DNA from: Streptosporangium sandarakinum
GTDB lineage: Bacteria > Actinomycetota > Actinomycetes > Streptosporangiales > Streptosporangiaceae
Direction of reading: 5' to 3'
Length of the DNA: 64,000 bases
Assembly (NCBI RefSeq): GCF_013409935.1
Contig: NZ_JACCCO010000003.1
Location: forward strand, 930,001 to 994,000
Of this stretch, positions 34,309 through 43,599 are shown piece by piece. Numbering within the stretch: position 1 is the first letter of the stretch; each line of letters opens with the position of its first letter. Made by a program: the position numbers and the translations under genes. Below the pieces are notes generated by a model. It did no database searches. It was not told the DNA's origin and worked only from the letters and a program-made list of their open reading frames with translations.

Positions 34309-35697
34309 ATGCCGAACCCTGATCTGATCTTCGCCGTGGCCGGCGTCGCCGCCCTGCTCGCGGCGATCCTGCCCCGCCTGCTCAACCGGCGTGCCTTCTC
34401 GCTGCCGCTGGCCTGCCTGATCGGCGGCGCGCTGCTCTACCTCCTGCCCCTGGACCTGCCCGACCCCGACCCGGTGGCCCACCGGGCGCTGCTGGAGCAC
34501 GCCACCGAGATCTGCGTCCTCATCTCGCTGATGGGCGCCGGGCTGGCGATCAACCGGCCCTTCGAGCCGCGCCGCTGGACCTCCACCTGGCGGCTGCTGG
34601 GCTGGACTCTCCCGCTGACCGTCGGCGCCGTCACCCTGGCCGTCCACGGCCTGCTGGGCTGGCCGTGGGCCGCGGCGCTGCTGCTGGGCGCGGTGCTCGC
34701 GCCGACCGACCCGGTGCTCGCCTCCGACGTGCAGGTCGGCCAGCCCGTCGACTCCGAGACCGACGACGACGAGGTCCGCTTCACCCTCACCTCCGAGGCC
34801 GGGCTCAACGACGGCCTGGCCTTCCCCCTGGTGTTCGCCGCGATCGCGCTGGCGTCGGCGGGCGGCGGCCTGGAATGGGCCGGGCACTGGGCGCTGGTGG
34901 ACCTGCTCTACAGGTGCGGGGCGGGCGTCGTGGCCGGCCTGCTGGCCGGCAAGGCGCTGGGCCGGCTGTTCTTCCGCGCCCAGGTCTCCGACCTGCGGCT
35001 GGCCGAGCACCGCGACGGCTTCGTGGCGCTGGCCGCGACCTTCCTCGCCTACGGCCTCACCGAGCTGGTGCACGGCTACGGCTTCATCGCGGTGTTCGTG
35101 ACCGCGTGCACGATCAGGGCCGCCGAGCGCACGCACGGCTACAACGCCGTCCTGCACGGTTTCATCGAGCAGATCGAGCGGCTGTTCACCGCCTGGCTGA
35201 TCCTGCTGCTCGGCGGGTTCGTGATCACCGGCGGCCTGGCCGCGCTCACCTGGCGGGGAGCGGCGGTCGGCCTGCTCCTGCTGCTGGTGATCCGCCCGCT
35301 GACCGGTTGGCTCGCCACGCTCGGCGGCCGGCCGGGACCGCGCGAGCGCGGCGTGCTGGCCTTCTTCGGCATCCGGGGCATCGGCTCGCTGTTCTACCTC
35401 GCTTACGCCCTCGGCCAGGCCGACTTCGGCGTACCCGCCGAGGAGCTGTGGGCGGTGGTGGCCTTCACCGTGCTGGCCTCCCTGGTGCTGCACGGCGTCA
35501 CGGCGACCCCGGTGATGACGCGCCTGGACCGCCTGCGCGGCCGGGCCGACACGGACCGCCCCGCCGACGGGGACGCAGGGGACGCCGGGGGCGCCGGGAA
35601 GGCCGGGGAGGCAGGTGACACGCGAGGGGACGGAGCCGCCGGGGACGGCGGAGGTCTCGGCGACCCGGGGAACGCCGAGCCGGTCCGCCACCCCTGA
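34309..35697 (+). CDS. CPA1-type cation:proton antiporter with Gly-rich C-terminal tail
   Basis: A 462-residue antiporter with 12-13 TM helices. The CPA1 motifs GAVLAPTDPVLASDV and TSEAGLNDGLAFPLVF (the ND pair of the ion site) are intact. It should exchange Na+ or K+ for H+. The last 45 residues are a soluble tail of Gly-Asp-Ala-like triplets (GDA GDA GGA GKA GEA GDT). The ATG at 34309 lacks a strong ribosome site; the AT-rich region before it probably holds the promoter. Confidence 0.9.
   Translation: MPNPDLIFAVAGVAALLAAILPRLLNRRAFSLPLACLIGGALLYLLPLDLPDPDPVAHRALLEHATEICVLISLMGAGLAINRPFEPRRWTSTWRLLGWTLPLTVGAVTLAVHGLLGWPWAAALLLGAVLAPTDPVLASDVQVGQPVDSETDDDEVRFTLTSEAGLNDGLAFPLVFAAIALASAGGGLEWAGHWALVDLLYRCGAGVVAGLLAGKALGRLFFRAQVSDLRLAEHRDGFVALAATFLAYGLTELVHGYGFIAVFVTACTIRAAERTHGYNAVLHGFIEQIERLFTAWLILLLGGFVITGGLAALTWRGAAVGLLLLLVIRPLTGWLATLGGRPGPRERGVLAFFGIRGIGSLFYLAYALGQADFGVPAEELWAVVAFTVLASLVLHGVTATPVMTRLDRLRGRADTDRPADGDAGDAGGAGKAGEAGDTRGDGAAGDGGGLGDPGNAEPVRHP
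35571..35625 (+). repeat. 9-bp tandem repeat encoding Gly-X-Ala triplets
   Basis: About six imperfect 9-mers (GGGGACGCM-type) run in frame at the 3' end of the antiporter gene, giving GDA, GDA, GGA, GKA, GEA, GDT. It is the second in-frame Gly-X-Y array in the window, after the one at 10134-10250. Confidence 0.6.
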
Positions 35698-35753
35698 CCC
35701 CGCCCGGCGGGCGGCGGCCCGGGGCCGGTTCACACTCATCGGGATGTACGCCC

Positions 35754-35759
35754 TAGGTT
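35754..35759 (+). promoter_or_regulatory. -10 element (TAGGTT) for the Eis-like gene
   Basis: TAGGTT ends 8 bases before the GTG at 35768; TTCACA at 35729-35734 could be a -35 with a 19-base spacer. This supports a leaderless mRNA beginning at that GTG. Confidence 0.45.
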
Positions 35760-35767
35760 GGGAGACC

Positions 35768-36925
35768 GTGGAAATACGTGAGCTGACGGCCGATGACCTC
35801 GACGCGGCGCTGGACAACCGCATCCGCGCCTTCGGGCCCGTCCCGCAGGACGAGGCGGAGACCTGGCGGCGCAACGCCCTGCCCGCCGTCGAGGGCGGCA
35901 GATACCTCGGGGCGTTCGACGGCGCCCGCCTCGTCGCCACGACCCGCATCGAGGACTTCACCCAGTGGTGGCACGGCAGGCCGCTGCCCATGGGCGGCAT
36001 CGCCTCGGTCACCGTCGCCCCCGAGGACCGGGGCCGCGGCGTCGGACGGACGATCATGCGGACCGCCCTGGACCGCTGCGCCGCCCTGGGACTGCCGATC
36101 TCGGCGCTGTACCCCGCCACCACCCGCCTCTACCGCTCGCTCGGCTGGGAGCACGCCGGAGCCCTGCACCAGGCCGTGCTGCCCACCGAGGCGCTGCGCA
36201 CGATCCGCACCGCAGGCGACGTCCCGCTCCGCCGTACCGGCCCCGGCGACGCCCGCGCGCTGGGCGAGGTCATCGGCCGCGTCCACGCCGCCACCCGCGC
36301 CTCCGGGCCGGTCCGCCGGAGCGAGGCGGCCGTGCGCCGGTGGCTGGAGAGCACCCGCGACTTCGTCTACCTGGCCGAGGACGGCTTCGTGGCCTACGGC
36401 TGGGACGGCCACGACATCTCGGTCAGCCATCTGCTCGCCGGCTCGGAGGCCACGGCCCGGGCGCTGTGGGCGCTGGTCGGCTCCTCGTCCTCCATCGCGA
36501 AGCAGGTCCGCGCGGCCGTCGCCCCCGACGACCCGGTGTTCTGGCTGCTCGGCGAACGGGTGAACGACGAGGTCGCGCAGGCCCGCTGGATGTTCCGCGT
36601 GGTGGACCCGGCGGCGGCCGTCGCCGGGCGCGGGTTCCCGGCGGGCGTCACCCTCGACGCCGTGGTCCACGTCGACGACCCCGAGCGGCCCGCCTCCTCC
36701 GGCCCCTGGCACCTGTCGGTCTCCGGCGGCTCCGGTACGGCCCAGCCCGCCGGGACCATCCCGAAGACGGCCCCCGCCCTCACCGCCGGAGGCCTCTCCG
36801 CGCTGTTCGCGGGCGTGCCGACCACCACCCTGCGCCGCGCGGGCATCCTCACCGGACCCGCGGACGCCGACGACGCCCTCGACGCCGCCTTCCACGCCCG
36901 GCCGTACATGACCGACGCGTTCTGA
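35768..36925 (+). CDS. Eis-like GNAT N-acetyltransferase
   Basis: A 385-residue protein of the Eis type: an N-terminal GNAT domain ([18 protein letters not shown] acetyl-CoA loop; [18 protein letters not shown]), a second GNAT-like domain, and a C-terminal SCP2-like part ending in Phe. In mycobacterial Eis the terminal Phe carboxylate acts as a base, so the Phe ending is telling. Such enzymes acetylate aminoglycosides, polyamines or protein lysines. The GTG at 35768 fits the -10 upstream. It lies between the antiporter and ruvC and looks like an inserted gene relative to the usual yebC-ruvC order. Confidence 0.85.
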   Translation: MEIRELTADDLDAALDNRIRAFGPVPQDEAETWRRNALPAVEGGRYLGAFDGARLVATTRIEDFTQWWHGRPLPMGGIASVTVAPEDRGRGVGRTIMRTALDRCAALGLPISALYPATTRLYRSLGWEHAGALHQAVLPTEALRTIRTAGDVPLRRTGPGDARALGEVIGRVHAATRASGPVRRSEAAVRRWLESTRDFVYLAEDGFVAYGWDGHDISVSHLLAGSEATARALWALVGSSSSIAKQVRAAVAPDDPVFWLLGERVNDEVAQARWMFRVVDPAAAVAGRGFPAGVTLDAVVHVDDPERPASSGPWHLSVSGGSGTAQPAGTIPKTAPALTAGGLSALFAGVPTTTLRRAGILTGPADADDALDAAFHARPYMTDAF

Positions 36926-37068
36926 CCGCGCCGGTCATCGGGCGGGACGGCCGGGGCGGTGAGGGCTCCGGGGCCCGCCCCGCGGGCGGCGCGATGGCCG
37001 TGCGCGCCGTGCCCGCAGACGGTAGAGTCGGGCACCGAACAGGTGTTCGGCGAGCGGAAGGCGTGCCG

Positions 37069-37677
37069 GTGCGGTTGCCCGAACTGCGGGTGATGGGGGT
37101 CGATCCGGGCCTGACCCGGTGCGGCCTCGGAGCGGTCGAGGGGCGCCCCGGGGCGCCGCTCCGCCTGGTCAAGGTCGGGGTGGTGCGCACCCCCGCCGAC
37201 GACGAGATCGGGGCCCGGCTGGTGGCGATCGAGGCCGGCATCGAGCAATGGCTCGACGAGATCCGGCCCGACGCGGTGGCCGTGGAGCGCGTCTTCGCCC
37301 AGCACAACCTGCGCACCGTCATGGGCACCGCCCAGGCCTCGGCGGTGGCGATCCTGTGCGCCTCCCGCCGGGGGCTGCCGGTGGCGCTGCACACGCCGTC
37401 GGAGGTCAAGGCCGCGATCACCGGCAGCGGCACGGCCGACAAGCGACAGGTCGGCACCATGGTGACCAGGCTGCTGCGGCTCGACGCCATGCCCAAGCCC
37501 GCCGACGCCGCCGACGCGCTCGCCCTGGCCATCTGCCACATCTGGCGGGGCGGCGCCCAGAACAGGCTGGCCGAGGCGGCCGCCCGGGCCACCGGCGCCG
37601 GCGGCGGAGTGACGGCCGCCGCGTACTTCCGCGGGCGGAACAGGCCCGCCGGATACTCGAGAGGAACGACGAAGTGA
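37069..37677 (+). CDS. ruvC: crossover junction endodeoxyribonuclease RuvC
   Basis: A 202-residue Holliday junction resolvase. The first catalytic Asp is in [11 protein letters not shown], the Glu in VAVERVF, and the C-terminal acidic pair in [10 protein letters not shown]. The GTG at 37069 has GGAAGG 7 bases upstream; another GTG 6 bases earlier is too close to it. TAGAGT at 37023-37028 is a likely -10. The stop overlaps the ruvA start. Confidence 0.96.
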   Translation: MRLPELRVMGVDPGLTRCGLGAVEGRPGAPLRLVKVGVVRTPADDEIGARLVAIEAGIEQWLDEIRPDAVAVERVFAQHNLRTVMGTAQASAVAILCASRRGLPVALHTPSEVKAAITGSGTADKRQVGTMVTRLLRLDAMPKPADAADALALAICHIWRGGAQNRLAEAAARATGAGGGVTAAAYFRGRNRPAGYSRGTTK

Positions 37678-38294
37678 TCGCCTCGGTGCGAGGACGGGTG
37701 GCCGCGATCGCCCCCGACGGAGCGGTGGTCGAGGTCGGCGGCGTCGGCGTGCTGGTGCACTGCACGCCCGGCACGCTGGCGGCGCTGCGCGCGGGGGAGG
37801 AGGCCCGGCTGGCCACCTCGCTGGTGGTGCGCGAGGAGTCCCTCACGCTGTACGGCTTCGCCGACGACGACGAGCGCAGGATCTTCGAGCTGCTCCAGAC
37901 CGCCAGCGGGGTCGGCCCCAAGGTCGCCCTGGCGATGCTCGCCGTGCACACGCCCAACGCGCTGCGGGTGGCCGTGGCCGCCGCCGACGTCAAGGCGCTG
38001 ACCCGGGTCCCCGGGGTGGGCCCCAAGGGCGCCCAGCGGATCATCGTCGATCTCAAGGACAAGCTCGGCACCCCCGAGGAGGCCGTCAGCGCCGCCCTCA
38101 ACGGCGGCTCGGCCGCCCCCGTCTGGCGCGAGCAGGTCCACTCCGGCCTGGTCGGCCTGGGATACTCGGCCAAGGACGCCGACGAGGCCGTCGCGGCCGT
38201 CGCCCCCCAGGCCGACGCCGAGACGGCCGAGGGCCGCGCGCCCCAGGTCGCGGCGCTGCTCAAGGCCGCGTTGCGCGTGCTGAGCGTGCGGTGA
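37674..38294 (+). CDS. ruvA: Holliday junction branch migration protein RuvA
   Basis: A 206-residue RuvA with OB-fold N-terminus ([12 protein letters not shown]), two helix-hairpin-helix motifs ([13 protein letters not shown] and [20 protein letters not shown]) and a C-terminal domain that contacts RuvB. The GTG overlaps the ruvC stop (GTGA); AGAGGA is the ribosome site. Confidence 0.97.
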   Translation: MIASVRGRVAAIAPDGAVVEVGGVGVLVHCTPGTLAALRAGEEARLATSLVVREESLTLYGFADDDERRIFELLQTASGVGPKVALAMLAVHTPNALRVAVAAADVKALTRVPGVGPKGAQRIIVDLKDKLGTPEEAVSAALNGGSAAPVWREQVHSGLVGLGYSAKDADEAVAAVAPQADAETAEGRAPQVAALLKAALRVLSVR

Positions 38295-38307
38295 GGGGGG
38301 AGACGCC

Positions 38308-39372
38308 GTGAGCTTCGAGCGGGATCTGGTCTCGGCCGACGCCGACGCCGAGGGTGACGAGCGGCTGGTCGAGGCCGCGCTGCGGCCCAAGCGGCTGGAG
38401 GAGTTCATCGGCCAGGCGCGGGTGCGCGAGCAGCTGTCACTGGTGCTGCAGAGCGCGCTGCGGCGCAACCGGCCGCCCGACCACGTGCTGATGAGCGGCG
38501 GCCCCGGCCTCGGTAAGACCACCCTCGCCCTGATCATCGCCACCGAGCTGTCGGCGCCCATCCGGATCACCTCCGGGCCGGCGCTGGAGCGGGCCGGCGA
38601 CCTCGCGGCCATCCTCTCCACGCTGTCGGAGGGCGAGGTGCTGTTCATCGACGAGATCCACCGGATGGCCCGCCCCGCCGAGGAGATGCTCTACCTCGCG
38701 ATGGAGGACTTCCGGGTCGACATCGTGGTCGGCAAGGGGCCCGGCGCCACCGCGATCCCGCTGGAGGTCGCCCCGTTCACCCTGGTCGGCGCCACCACCA
38801 GGGCCGGCCTGCTGCCCGCGCCGCTGCGCGACCGGTTCGGGTTCGTCGCCCACATGGACTTCTACGACGCCGGCGAGCTGGAGCGGGTGCTGCACCGCTC
38901 GGCGGCGCTGCTCGGCCTGGAGCTGCCCGGCGACGCCGCCCGCGAGATCGCCGGCCGTTCGCGCGGCACGCCCCGCATCGCCAACCGCCTGCTGCGCCGG
39001 GTCCGCGACTTCGCCGAGGTGCGGTCCGACGGCGTCGTCACCCGTGACGTCGCCGCGGCGGCGCTGAACCTCTACGAGGTCGACGCCGAGGGGCTCGACC
39101 GGCTCGACCGGGCGGTCCTGTCGGCGCTGCTGGGCAAGTTCGGCGGCGGCCCGGTCGGTCTGTCCACCCTCGCGGTCGCGATCGGCGAGGAGCCCGAGAC
39201 GGTCGAGGTGGTGGCCGAGCCGTTCCTGGTGCGCCAGGGGCTGCTGGCCCGCACCCCCCGGGGCCGGGTGGCGACCGCCGCCGCGTGGGTCCACCTGGGG
39301 CTGACCCCGCCGCCGGACGCCTTCGGCGCCCAGGTGCCCGTCGATCTCGGGGATGACTCCGGCCCCGCGTGA
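38308..39372 (+). CDS. ruvB: Holliday junction branch migration ATPase RuvB
   Basis: A 354-residue AAA+ motor. Visible are Walker [13 protein letters not shown], Walker [10 protein letters not shown], sensor 1 [18 protein letters not shown] with the arginine finger region, and the winged helix at the C-terminus. It drives branch migration on RuvA. The GTG follows a GGGGGGAG site 5 bases upstream and starts 14 bases after ruvA, completing the ruvCAB operon. Confidence 0.97.
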   Translation: MSFERDLVSADADAEGDERLVEAALRPKRLEEFIGQARVREQLSLVLQSALRRNRPPDHVLMSGGPGLGKTTLALIIATELSAPIRITSGPALERAGDLAAILSTLSEGEVLFIDEIHRMARPAEEMLYLAMEDFRVDIVVGKGPGATAIPLEVAPFTLVGATTRAGLLPAPLRDRFGFVAHMDFYDAGELERVLHRSAALLGLELPGDAAREIAGRSRGTPRIANRLLRRVRDFAEVRSDGVVTRDVAAAALNLYEVDAEGLDRLDRAVLSALLGKFGGGPVGLSTLAVAIGEEPETVEVVAEPFLVRQGLLARTPRGRVATAAAWVHLGLTPPPDAFGAQVPVDLGDDSGPA

Positions 39373-39470
39373 CGTTGGATTTCAAAAGGGGAAGCCCCGC
39401 GGGGTCAATCACAGATCGATGACAACCATATCGAAATGGGAACTTCCCCCTGAGTCCGTTCGTGGGTTCG

Positions 39471-39500
39471 TTGCCGCGCTCCTAACAGCTCGCCTAAACT
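39471..39500 (+). promoter_or_regulatory. candidate yajC-secD-secF promoter
   Basis: TTGCCG (39471-39476) and TAAACT (39495-39500) with an 18-base spacer lie about 100 bases before yajC. A second -10-like TAGGCT follows at 39521-39526. The 229-base gap after ruvB is markedly less GC-rich than its surroundings and holds no gene. Confidence 0.5.
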
Positions 39501-39601
39501 CCGTGGCTTGGCTGGCTGTGTAGGCTGACGTGCTGAGCGGCGTGCCCGTATACGACGTCCGGCGCCACGCCGGTCAATTCTGAAGCGTAAGGAGCGGCCC
39601 C

Positions 39602-39970
39602 ATGGGCGGCAACAGCGGTTACTCAAGCCTCATCATGATCGTTCTGATGGTCGTGGTGTTCTACTTCCTGCTCATCCGGCCGCAGCGCAAGCGGCAGCAG
39701 GAGCAGGCCCAGATGCAGAACTCCCTGGCTCCGGGAGCCCGCATCATGACGACGACCGGCCTGTTCGCGACCATCACGGCCATCGACGGCGACGACGTGA
39801 TCCTGGAGCTCGCCCCCGGCGTCGAGACCCGCTGGGTCAAGGCCGCGATCGGCCGCGTTCTGACTCCGGTCGACGACACCGCCTCCGATGACGTCGAGTC
39901 CGCGGGTGTCGTGGAGGACAATGAGGTGGAGACCGTTCAGCCGAAGGGCGACAGCCGGGACTCGCAGTAG
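39602..39970 (+). CDS. yajC: preprotein translocase subunit YajC
   Basis: A 122-residue protein with one N-terminal TM helix (LIMIVLMVVVFYFLLIRPQRKRQQE) and the SMR-like YajC core (APGARIMTTTGLFATI). The acidic tail is longer than in enteric YajC. It forms part of the accessory SecDF-YajC complex. AAGGAG precedes the ATG by 8 bases. Confidence 0.95.
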   Translation: MGGNSGYSSLIMIVLMVVVFYFLLIRPQRKRQQEQAQMQNSLAPGARIMTTTGLFATITAIDGDDVILELAPGVETRWVKAAIGRVLTPVDDTASDDVESAGVVEDNEVETVQPKGDSRDSQ

Positions 39971-40021
39971 AAGTGAGCAGGCTCGCCAACCATCCCCTAT
40001 AGCCGAAAGAACTGACGACCA

Positions 40022-41887
40022 GTGGCCCGACCGACCAGCGGCCAGAGCAAGCCGGGGCGCATGCTCCTGGCGCTCCTGGCGCTCATTCTCGCCATGGGCG
40101 GGGTGATGGCCCTCAACAAGGCGTTCACCCCCGAATATGGCCTCGACCTCGCAGGCGGCACCACGGTGACGCTGTCGCCCGTCACGCCCAACGGCGGAGC
40201 TCCCTCCCAGGAGAGCCTCGACCTGGCCGTGAACATCATCCGTGACCGGGTGAACGGCAGCGGCATCTCCGACGCCGAGGTCGCCAAGTCCGGTGACAAC
40301 ATCGTCATCTCCGTCCCCGGAGCCGGCCAGGAGGAAGTCGTAAAGCTGGTCGGCACCACTGCGGAGCTGCGTTTCCGCCAGGTGCTGGCTGTGGGGGAGG
40401 GCTCGCCCGCGCCCCCCGGGCAGATGCCCACCCAGGCGCCGACGCCGTCCGTCGCCCCGTCGGACGGCAAGGCCACCGACGGCGGCGAGGCCACGACGAC
40501 GCCGGCCCCGAGGAGCACCGCCCAGTCCAGCCCGAGCGCCTCGCCCACCGGCCGGGCGCTGTCCTCGGCGCTGACCGCCCCGAACCCGTCGGCCGCCCCT
40601 TCCACCGAGGCGGAGACGGGGGCGAAGAAGACCGTGACGGACCGGCGGGCCGCACGTGAGCCCAAGTCCGAGGCCAAGGACGGTGAGGAAGCCCCAGCGG
40701 ACCGGCGCGCGCGCCGGGCGGCCAGGAACGCAGCGGCCCCGTCCGCCACCCCGACCCCCAGCGCGACCCCGTCCGCTCCGGCGAACGACCCGCTGGCCGG
40801 CGTCGACACCACCGGCATCGACCCCAAGGCCCTTGAGCGGTTCAAGACGCTCGACTGCGCCAAGGACAAGGGTCAGGGCGCCCAGGACGCGCCGGACCAG
40901 CAGTACGTCGGCTGCAGCCAGGACGGCTCGGCCAAGTACATCCTCGACAAGGCCGCCGTCACCGGCACCTCGATCGACAAGGCCACCTCCGGCGTCGACC
41001 AGACCACCGGCGAGTGGCTCGTCCAGCTCTCCTTCAAGGGCCAGGGCCCGCAGCAGTGGTCGAAGGTCACCACCACCGCCTTCAACTCCCAGCCGCCGCG
41101 CAACCAGGTCGCCATGGTGCTGGACGGCGTGGTGATCTCCGCGCCGGTCATCCAGGAGCCCATCACCGGCGGCCGGGCCCAGATCTCCGGCAACTTCACG
41201 CAGGTGACCGCCGACGACCTGGCCAACCAGCTCAAGTACGGCGCGCTGCCGCTGAAGTTCCAGAAGAGCTCCATCGAGGAGGTCTCCTCCACCCTGGGCG
41301 CCGACCAGCTGCGCGGCGGCCTGATCGCCGGCGCGATCGGCCTCGGGCTCGTGCTGATCTACTCGCTGCTCTACTACCGCGGCCTGGGCATCGTCTCGGT
41401 GCTGAGCCTCGTGGTCGCCACGATCCTGACCTACGGGTCGGTGGTCATCCTCGGCGCCACCGCGGGCTTCCGCCTGTCGCTGCCGCACATCATCGGTCTC
41501 ATCGTCTCGATCGGCATCACCGCGGACTCGTTCATCGTCTACTTCGAACGCATCCGCGACGAGATGAAGGAAGGCCGCCGCTCGCTGCGGACGGCCGTCG
41601 AGGTCGCCTGGACCCGCGCCCGGCGCACGATCCTGATCGCCGACGCGGTCATGTTCATCGCCGCCGTGGTGCTGTACTTCCTGGCCGTCGGCGGTGTGGC
41701 CGGCTTCGCGTTCGCGATGGGCCTGACCACGCTCATCGACATCGTGGTGGTGTTCATGTTCACCAAGCCGTTCGTCGCGCTCCTCGCCAGGAGGAAGTTC
41801 TTCGCCAAGGGCCACAAGCTCTCCGGTCTCGACGCCGAGCGCATGAGCCAGAGCTCCGCCGCCCCGACCGTTCCGCAGGAGGCCTGA
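40022..41887 (+). CDS. secD: protein translocase subunit SecD with a large low-complexity insertion
   Basis: A 621-residue SecD. TM1 lies near residues 12-32; the first periplasmic domain is split by about 125 residues rich in Pro, Ser, Ala, Thr and then Arg/Ala/Glu (about 127-253). After it come the second half (VAMVLDGVVISAPVIQEPITGG) and TM2-6 (LGLVLIYSLLYYRGLG; IVSIGITADSFIVYFERIRDE). It uses the proton gradient to pull exported proteins from SecYEG. The GTG start lacks a good ribosome site. The stop overlaps secF by one base (TGATG). Confidence 0.96.
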   Translation: MARPTSGQSKPGRMLLALLALILAMGGVMALNKAFTPEYGLDLAGGTTVTLSPVTPNGGAPSQESLDLAVNIIRDRVNGSGISDAEVAKSGDNIVISVPGAGQEEVVKLVGTTAELRFRQVLAVGEGSPAPPGQMPTQAPTPSVAPSDGKATDGGEATTTPAPRSTAQSSPSASPTGRALSSALTAPNPSAAPSTEAETGAKKTVTDRRAAREPKSEAKDGEEAPADRRARRAARNAAAPSATPTPSATPSAPANDPLAGVDTTGIDPKALERFKTLDCAKDKGQGAQDAPDQQYVGCSQDGSAKYILDKAAVTGTSIDKATSGVDQTTGEWLVQLSFKGQGPQQWSKVTTTAFNSQPPRNQVAMVLDGVVISAPVIQEPITGGRAQISGNFTQVTADDLANQLKYGALPLKFQKSSIEEVSSTLGADQLRGGLIAGAIGLGLVLIYSLLYYRGLGIVSVLSLVVATILTYGSVVILGATAGFRLSLPHIIGLIVSIGITADSFIVYFERIRDEMKEGRRSLRTAVEVAWTRARRTILIADAVMFIAAVVLYFLAVGGVAGFAFAMGLTTLIDIVVVFMFTKPFVALLARRKFFAKGHKLSGLDAERMSQSSAAPTVPQEA

Positions 41888-42939
41888 TGTCCGGCATCGC
41901 GAGGCGGCTGTACCGCGGCGAGGTCAACGTCGACTTCGTCGGCCGCAGAAAGCTCTGGTACGGCCTGTCGGCCTTCCTGCTGGCGATCTCCATCCTCGGC
42001 CTGCTCCTCCACGGCCTGAACCTCGGCGTGGAGTTCAAGGGCGGCTCGGTCTTCTCCTTCAAGGCCCCCTCGGCGAGCATCGAGCAGGTGCGCGGCACCT
42101 TCGAGGAGGCCGGGGCGCACCAGGTCATCGTGCAGGAGACCAACAACGGCTGGCGGGTCACCACCGAGAGCCTGCCGCCCGAGGAGGTCACCAAGGTCCA
42201 GAAGGAGGCCGCCCAGGACTACGGCCTCACGCAGGACCAGGTCACCCTCCAGGTGATCGGCGGCTCGTGGGGCGGCCAGGTGGCCAACAAGGCCATCATC
42301 GGCCTGATCGTCTTCATGCTGGCGATCATCCTGTACCTGACGGTGGCCTTCGAGTGGAAGATGGCGCTGTCGGCCATCGTGGCGCTCTTCCACGACCTGA
42401 TCATCACCGCCGGCGTGTACGCCTGGTCCGGCTTCGAGGTCACCCCGGCGACCCTGCTGGGCTTCCTGACCATCCTCGGATACTCGCTGTACGACGCGGT
42501 CGTCGTCTTCGACATGATCAAGGAGGTCACCGCCAAGCTCGGCACGACCTCCAAGATGACCTACACCGAGGCGGCCAACAACGCGCTGAACCACACGCTG
42601 ATCCGGTCGCTGAACACCACGCTGGTGGCGATCCTGCCGGTCGCGGCGATCCTGTTCATCGGCACCACGCTGTTCGGCGCGGGCACGCTGAAGGACCTGT
42701 CGCTGGCCCTGTTCGTCGGCATGATCGTCGGCACCTACTCCTCGCTGTGCGTGGCGACGCCGATGCTGGTGACGCTGAAGGAGCGCGAGCCGCGCTACCA
42801 GGCGCTCGCCCGCCGGGTCGCGAGCCGTGCCGGGTCCGCCCCCGACAAGGGCGCCAGGCAGCCGGTCACGGCGGCGGCGGCCAACGGCTCCGCGCCGGCC
42901 GGCTCCGTGGCCGACGGCGACAAGCGCAAGAAGAAGTAA
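41887..42939 (+). CDS. secF: protein translocase subunit SecF
   Basis: A 350-residue SecF with six TM helices, the VEFKGGSVFSF periplasmic start and the conserved LGFLTILGYSLYDAVVVFDMIKE in TM4. It partners SecD and is translated in coupling with it. The basic tail ends in KRKKK. Confidence 0.97.
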   Translation: MSGIARRLYRGEVNVDFVGRRKLWYGLSAFLLAISILGLLLHGLNLGVEFKGGSVFSFKAPSASIEQVRGTFEEAGAHQVIVQETNNGWRVTTESLPPEEVTKVQKEAAQDYGLTQDQVTLQVIGGSWGGQVANKAIIGLIVFMLAIILYLTVAFEWKMALSAIVALFHDLIITAGVYAWSGFEVTPATLLGFLTILGYSLYDAVVVFDMIKEVTAKLGTTSKMTYTEAANNALNHTLIRSLNTTLVAILPVAAILFIGTTLFGAGTLKDLSLALFVGMIVGTYSSLCVATPMLVTLKEREPRYQALARRVASRAGSAPDKGARQPVTAAAANGSAPAGSVADGDKRKKK

Positions 42940-42953
42940 CCCCACCAAGATGG

Positions 42954-42990
42954 CGCCTCCGCTCCCGTCCCCCGGGGGCGGAGGCGTTTT
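42954..42990 (+). terminator. strong intrinsic terminator after secF
   Basis: A 14-bp near-perfect stem (42954-42966 with 42974-42986, 7-base loop) is followed directly by TTTT. It ends the yajC-secD-secF mRNA; apt starts 15 bases later, so some readthrough may feed apt. Confidence 0.88.
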
Positions 42991-43004
42991 CGTAAGGAAG
43001 TGAC

Positions 43005-43523
43005 ATGAACGACCTGCGCACCCTCATCCTCGACCGGATCCGCGACGTGCCCGACTACCCGCAGCCGGGCGTGGTCTTCAAGGACATCACCCCCCTGCTC
43101 GCCGATCCCAAGGCGTTCGGCGCCGTGGTGGACGAGCTGGCCGGCGCGTACCGGGTGGACAAGATCGTCGGCATCGAGGCCCGCGGGTTCATCCTGGCCG
43201 CCCCGGTGGCGCACAAGGCCGCCGCGGGGTTCGTCCCGGTACGGAAGAAAGGCAAACTGCCTGCCGAGACGCTTGAGGAGTCCTACGATCTGGAGTACGG
43301 CTCCGCCGTCATCGAGGTGCACAGGGACGCCTTCGCCCCCGGAGAGCGGGTCCTGATCGTCGACGACGTGCTCGCCACCGGCGGCACGGCGCGCGCGGCG
43401 GTGGAGCTGGTCCGCAGGGCGGGCGCCGAGGTCGTCGCCATCGCCGTGCTCATGGAGCTGGCCTTCCTCAACGGGCGGGAACGACTGGACGACGTCGAAG
43501 TTCGTTCCCTGGTGATCGTCTGA
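43005..43523 (+). CDS. apt: adenine phosphoribosyltransferase
   Basis: A 172-residue type I phosphoribosyltransferase. The PRPP loop VLIVDDVLATGGTARA and the IRDVPDYPQPGVVFKDITPLL start are typical. It makes AMP from adenine and PRPP. It sits between secF and rel as in other actinobacteria; Rel enzymes use the guanine nucleotides whose pool this salvage network helps set. Confidence 0.96.
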   Translation: MNDLRTLILDRIRDVPDYPQPGVVFKDITPLLADPKAFGAVVDELAGAYRVDKIVGIEARGFILAAPVAHKAAAGFVPVRKKGKLPAETLEESYDLEYGSAVIEVHRDAFAPGERVLIVDDVLATGGTARAAVELVRRAGAEVVAIAVLMELAFLNGRERLDDVEVRSLVIV

Positions 43524-43599
43524 TCTCACCCCGATGGGGCAGGGTTCCTGACATGTCTGGATACACTGGAGGATCTGGACTCGAACGTGAGGAGTCTGA

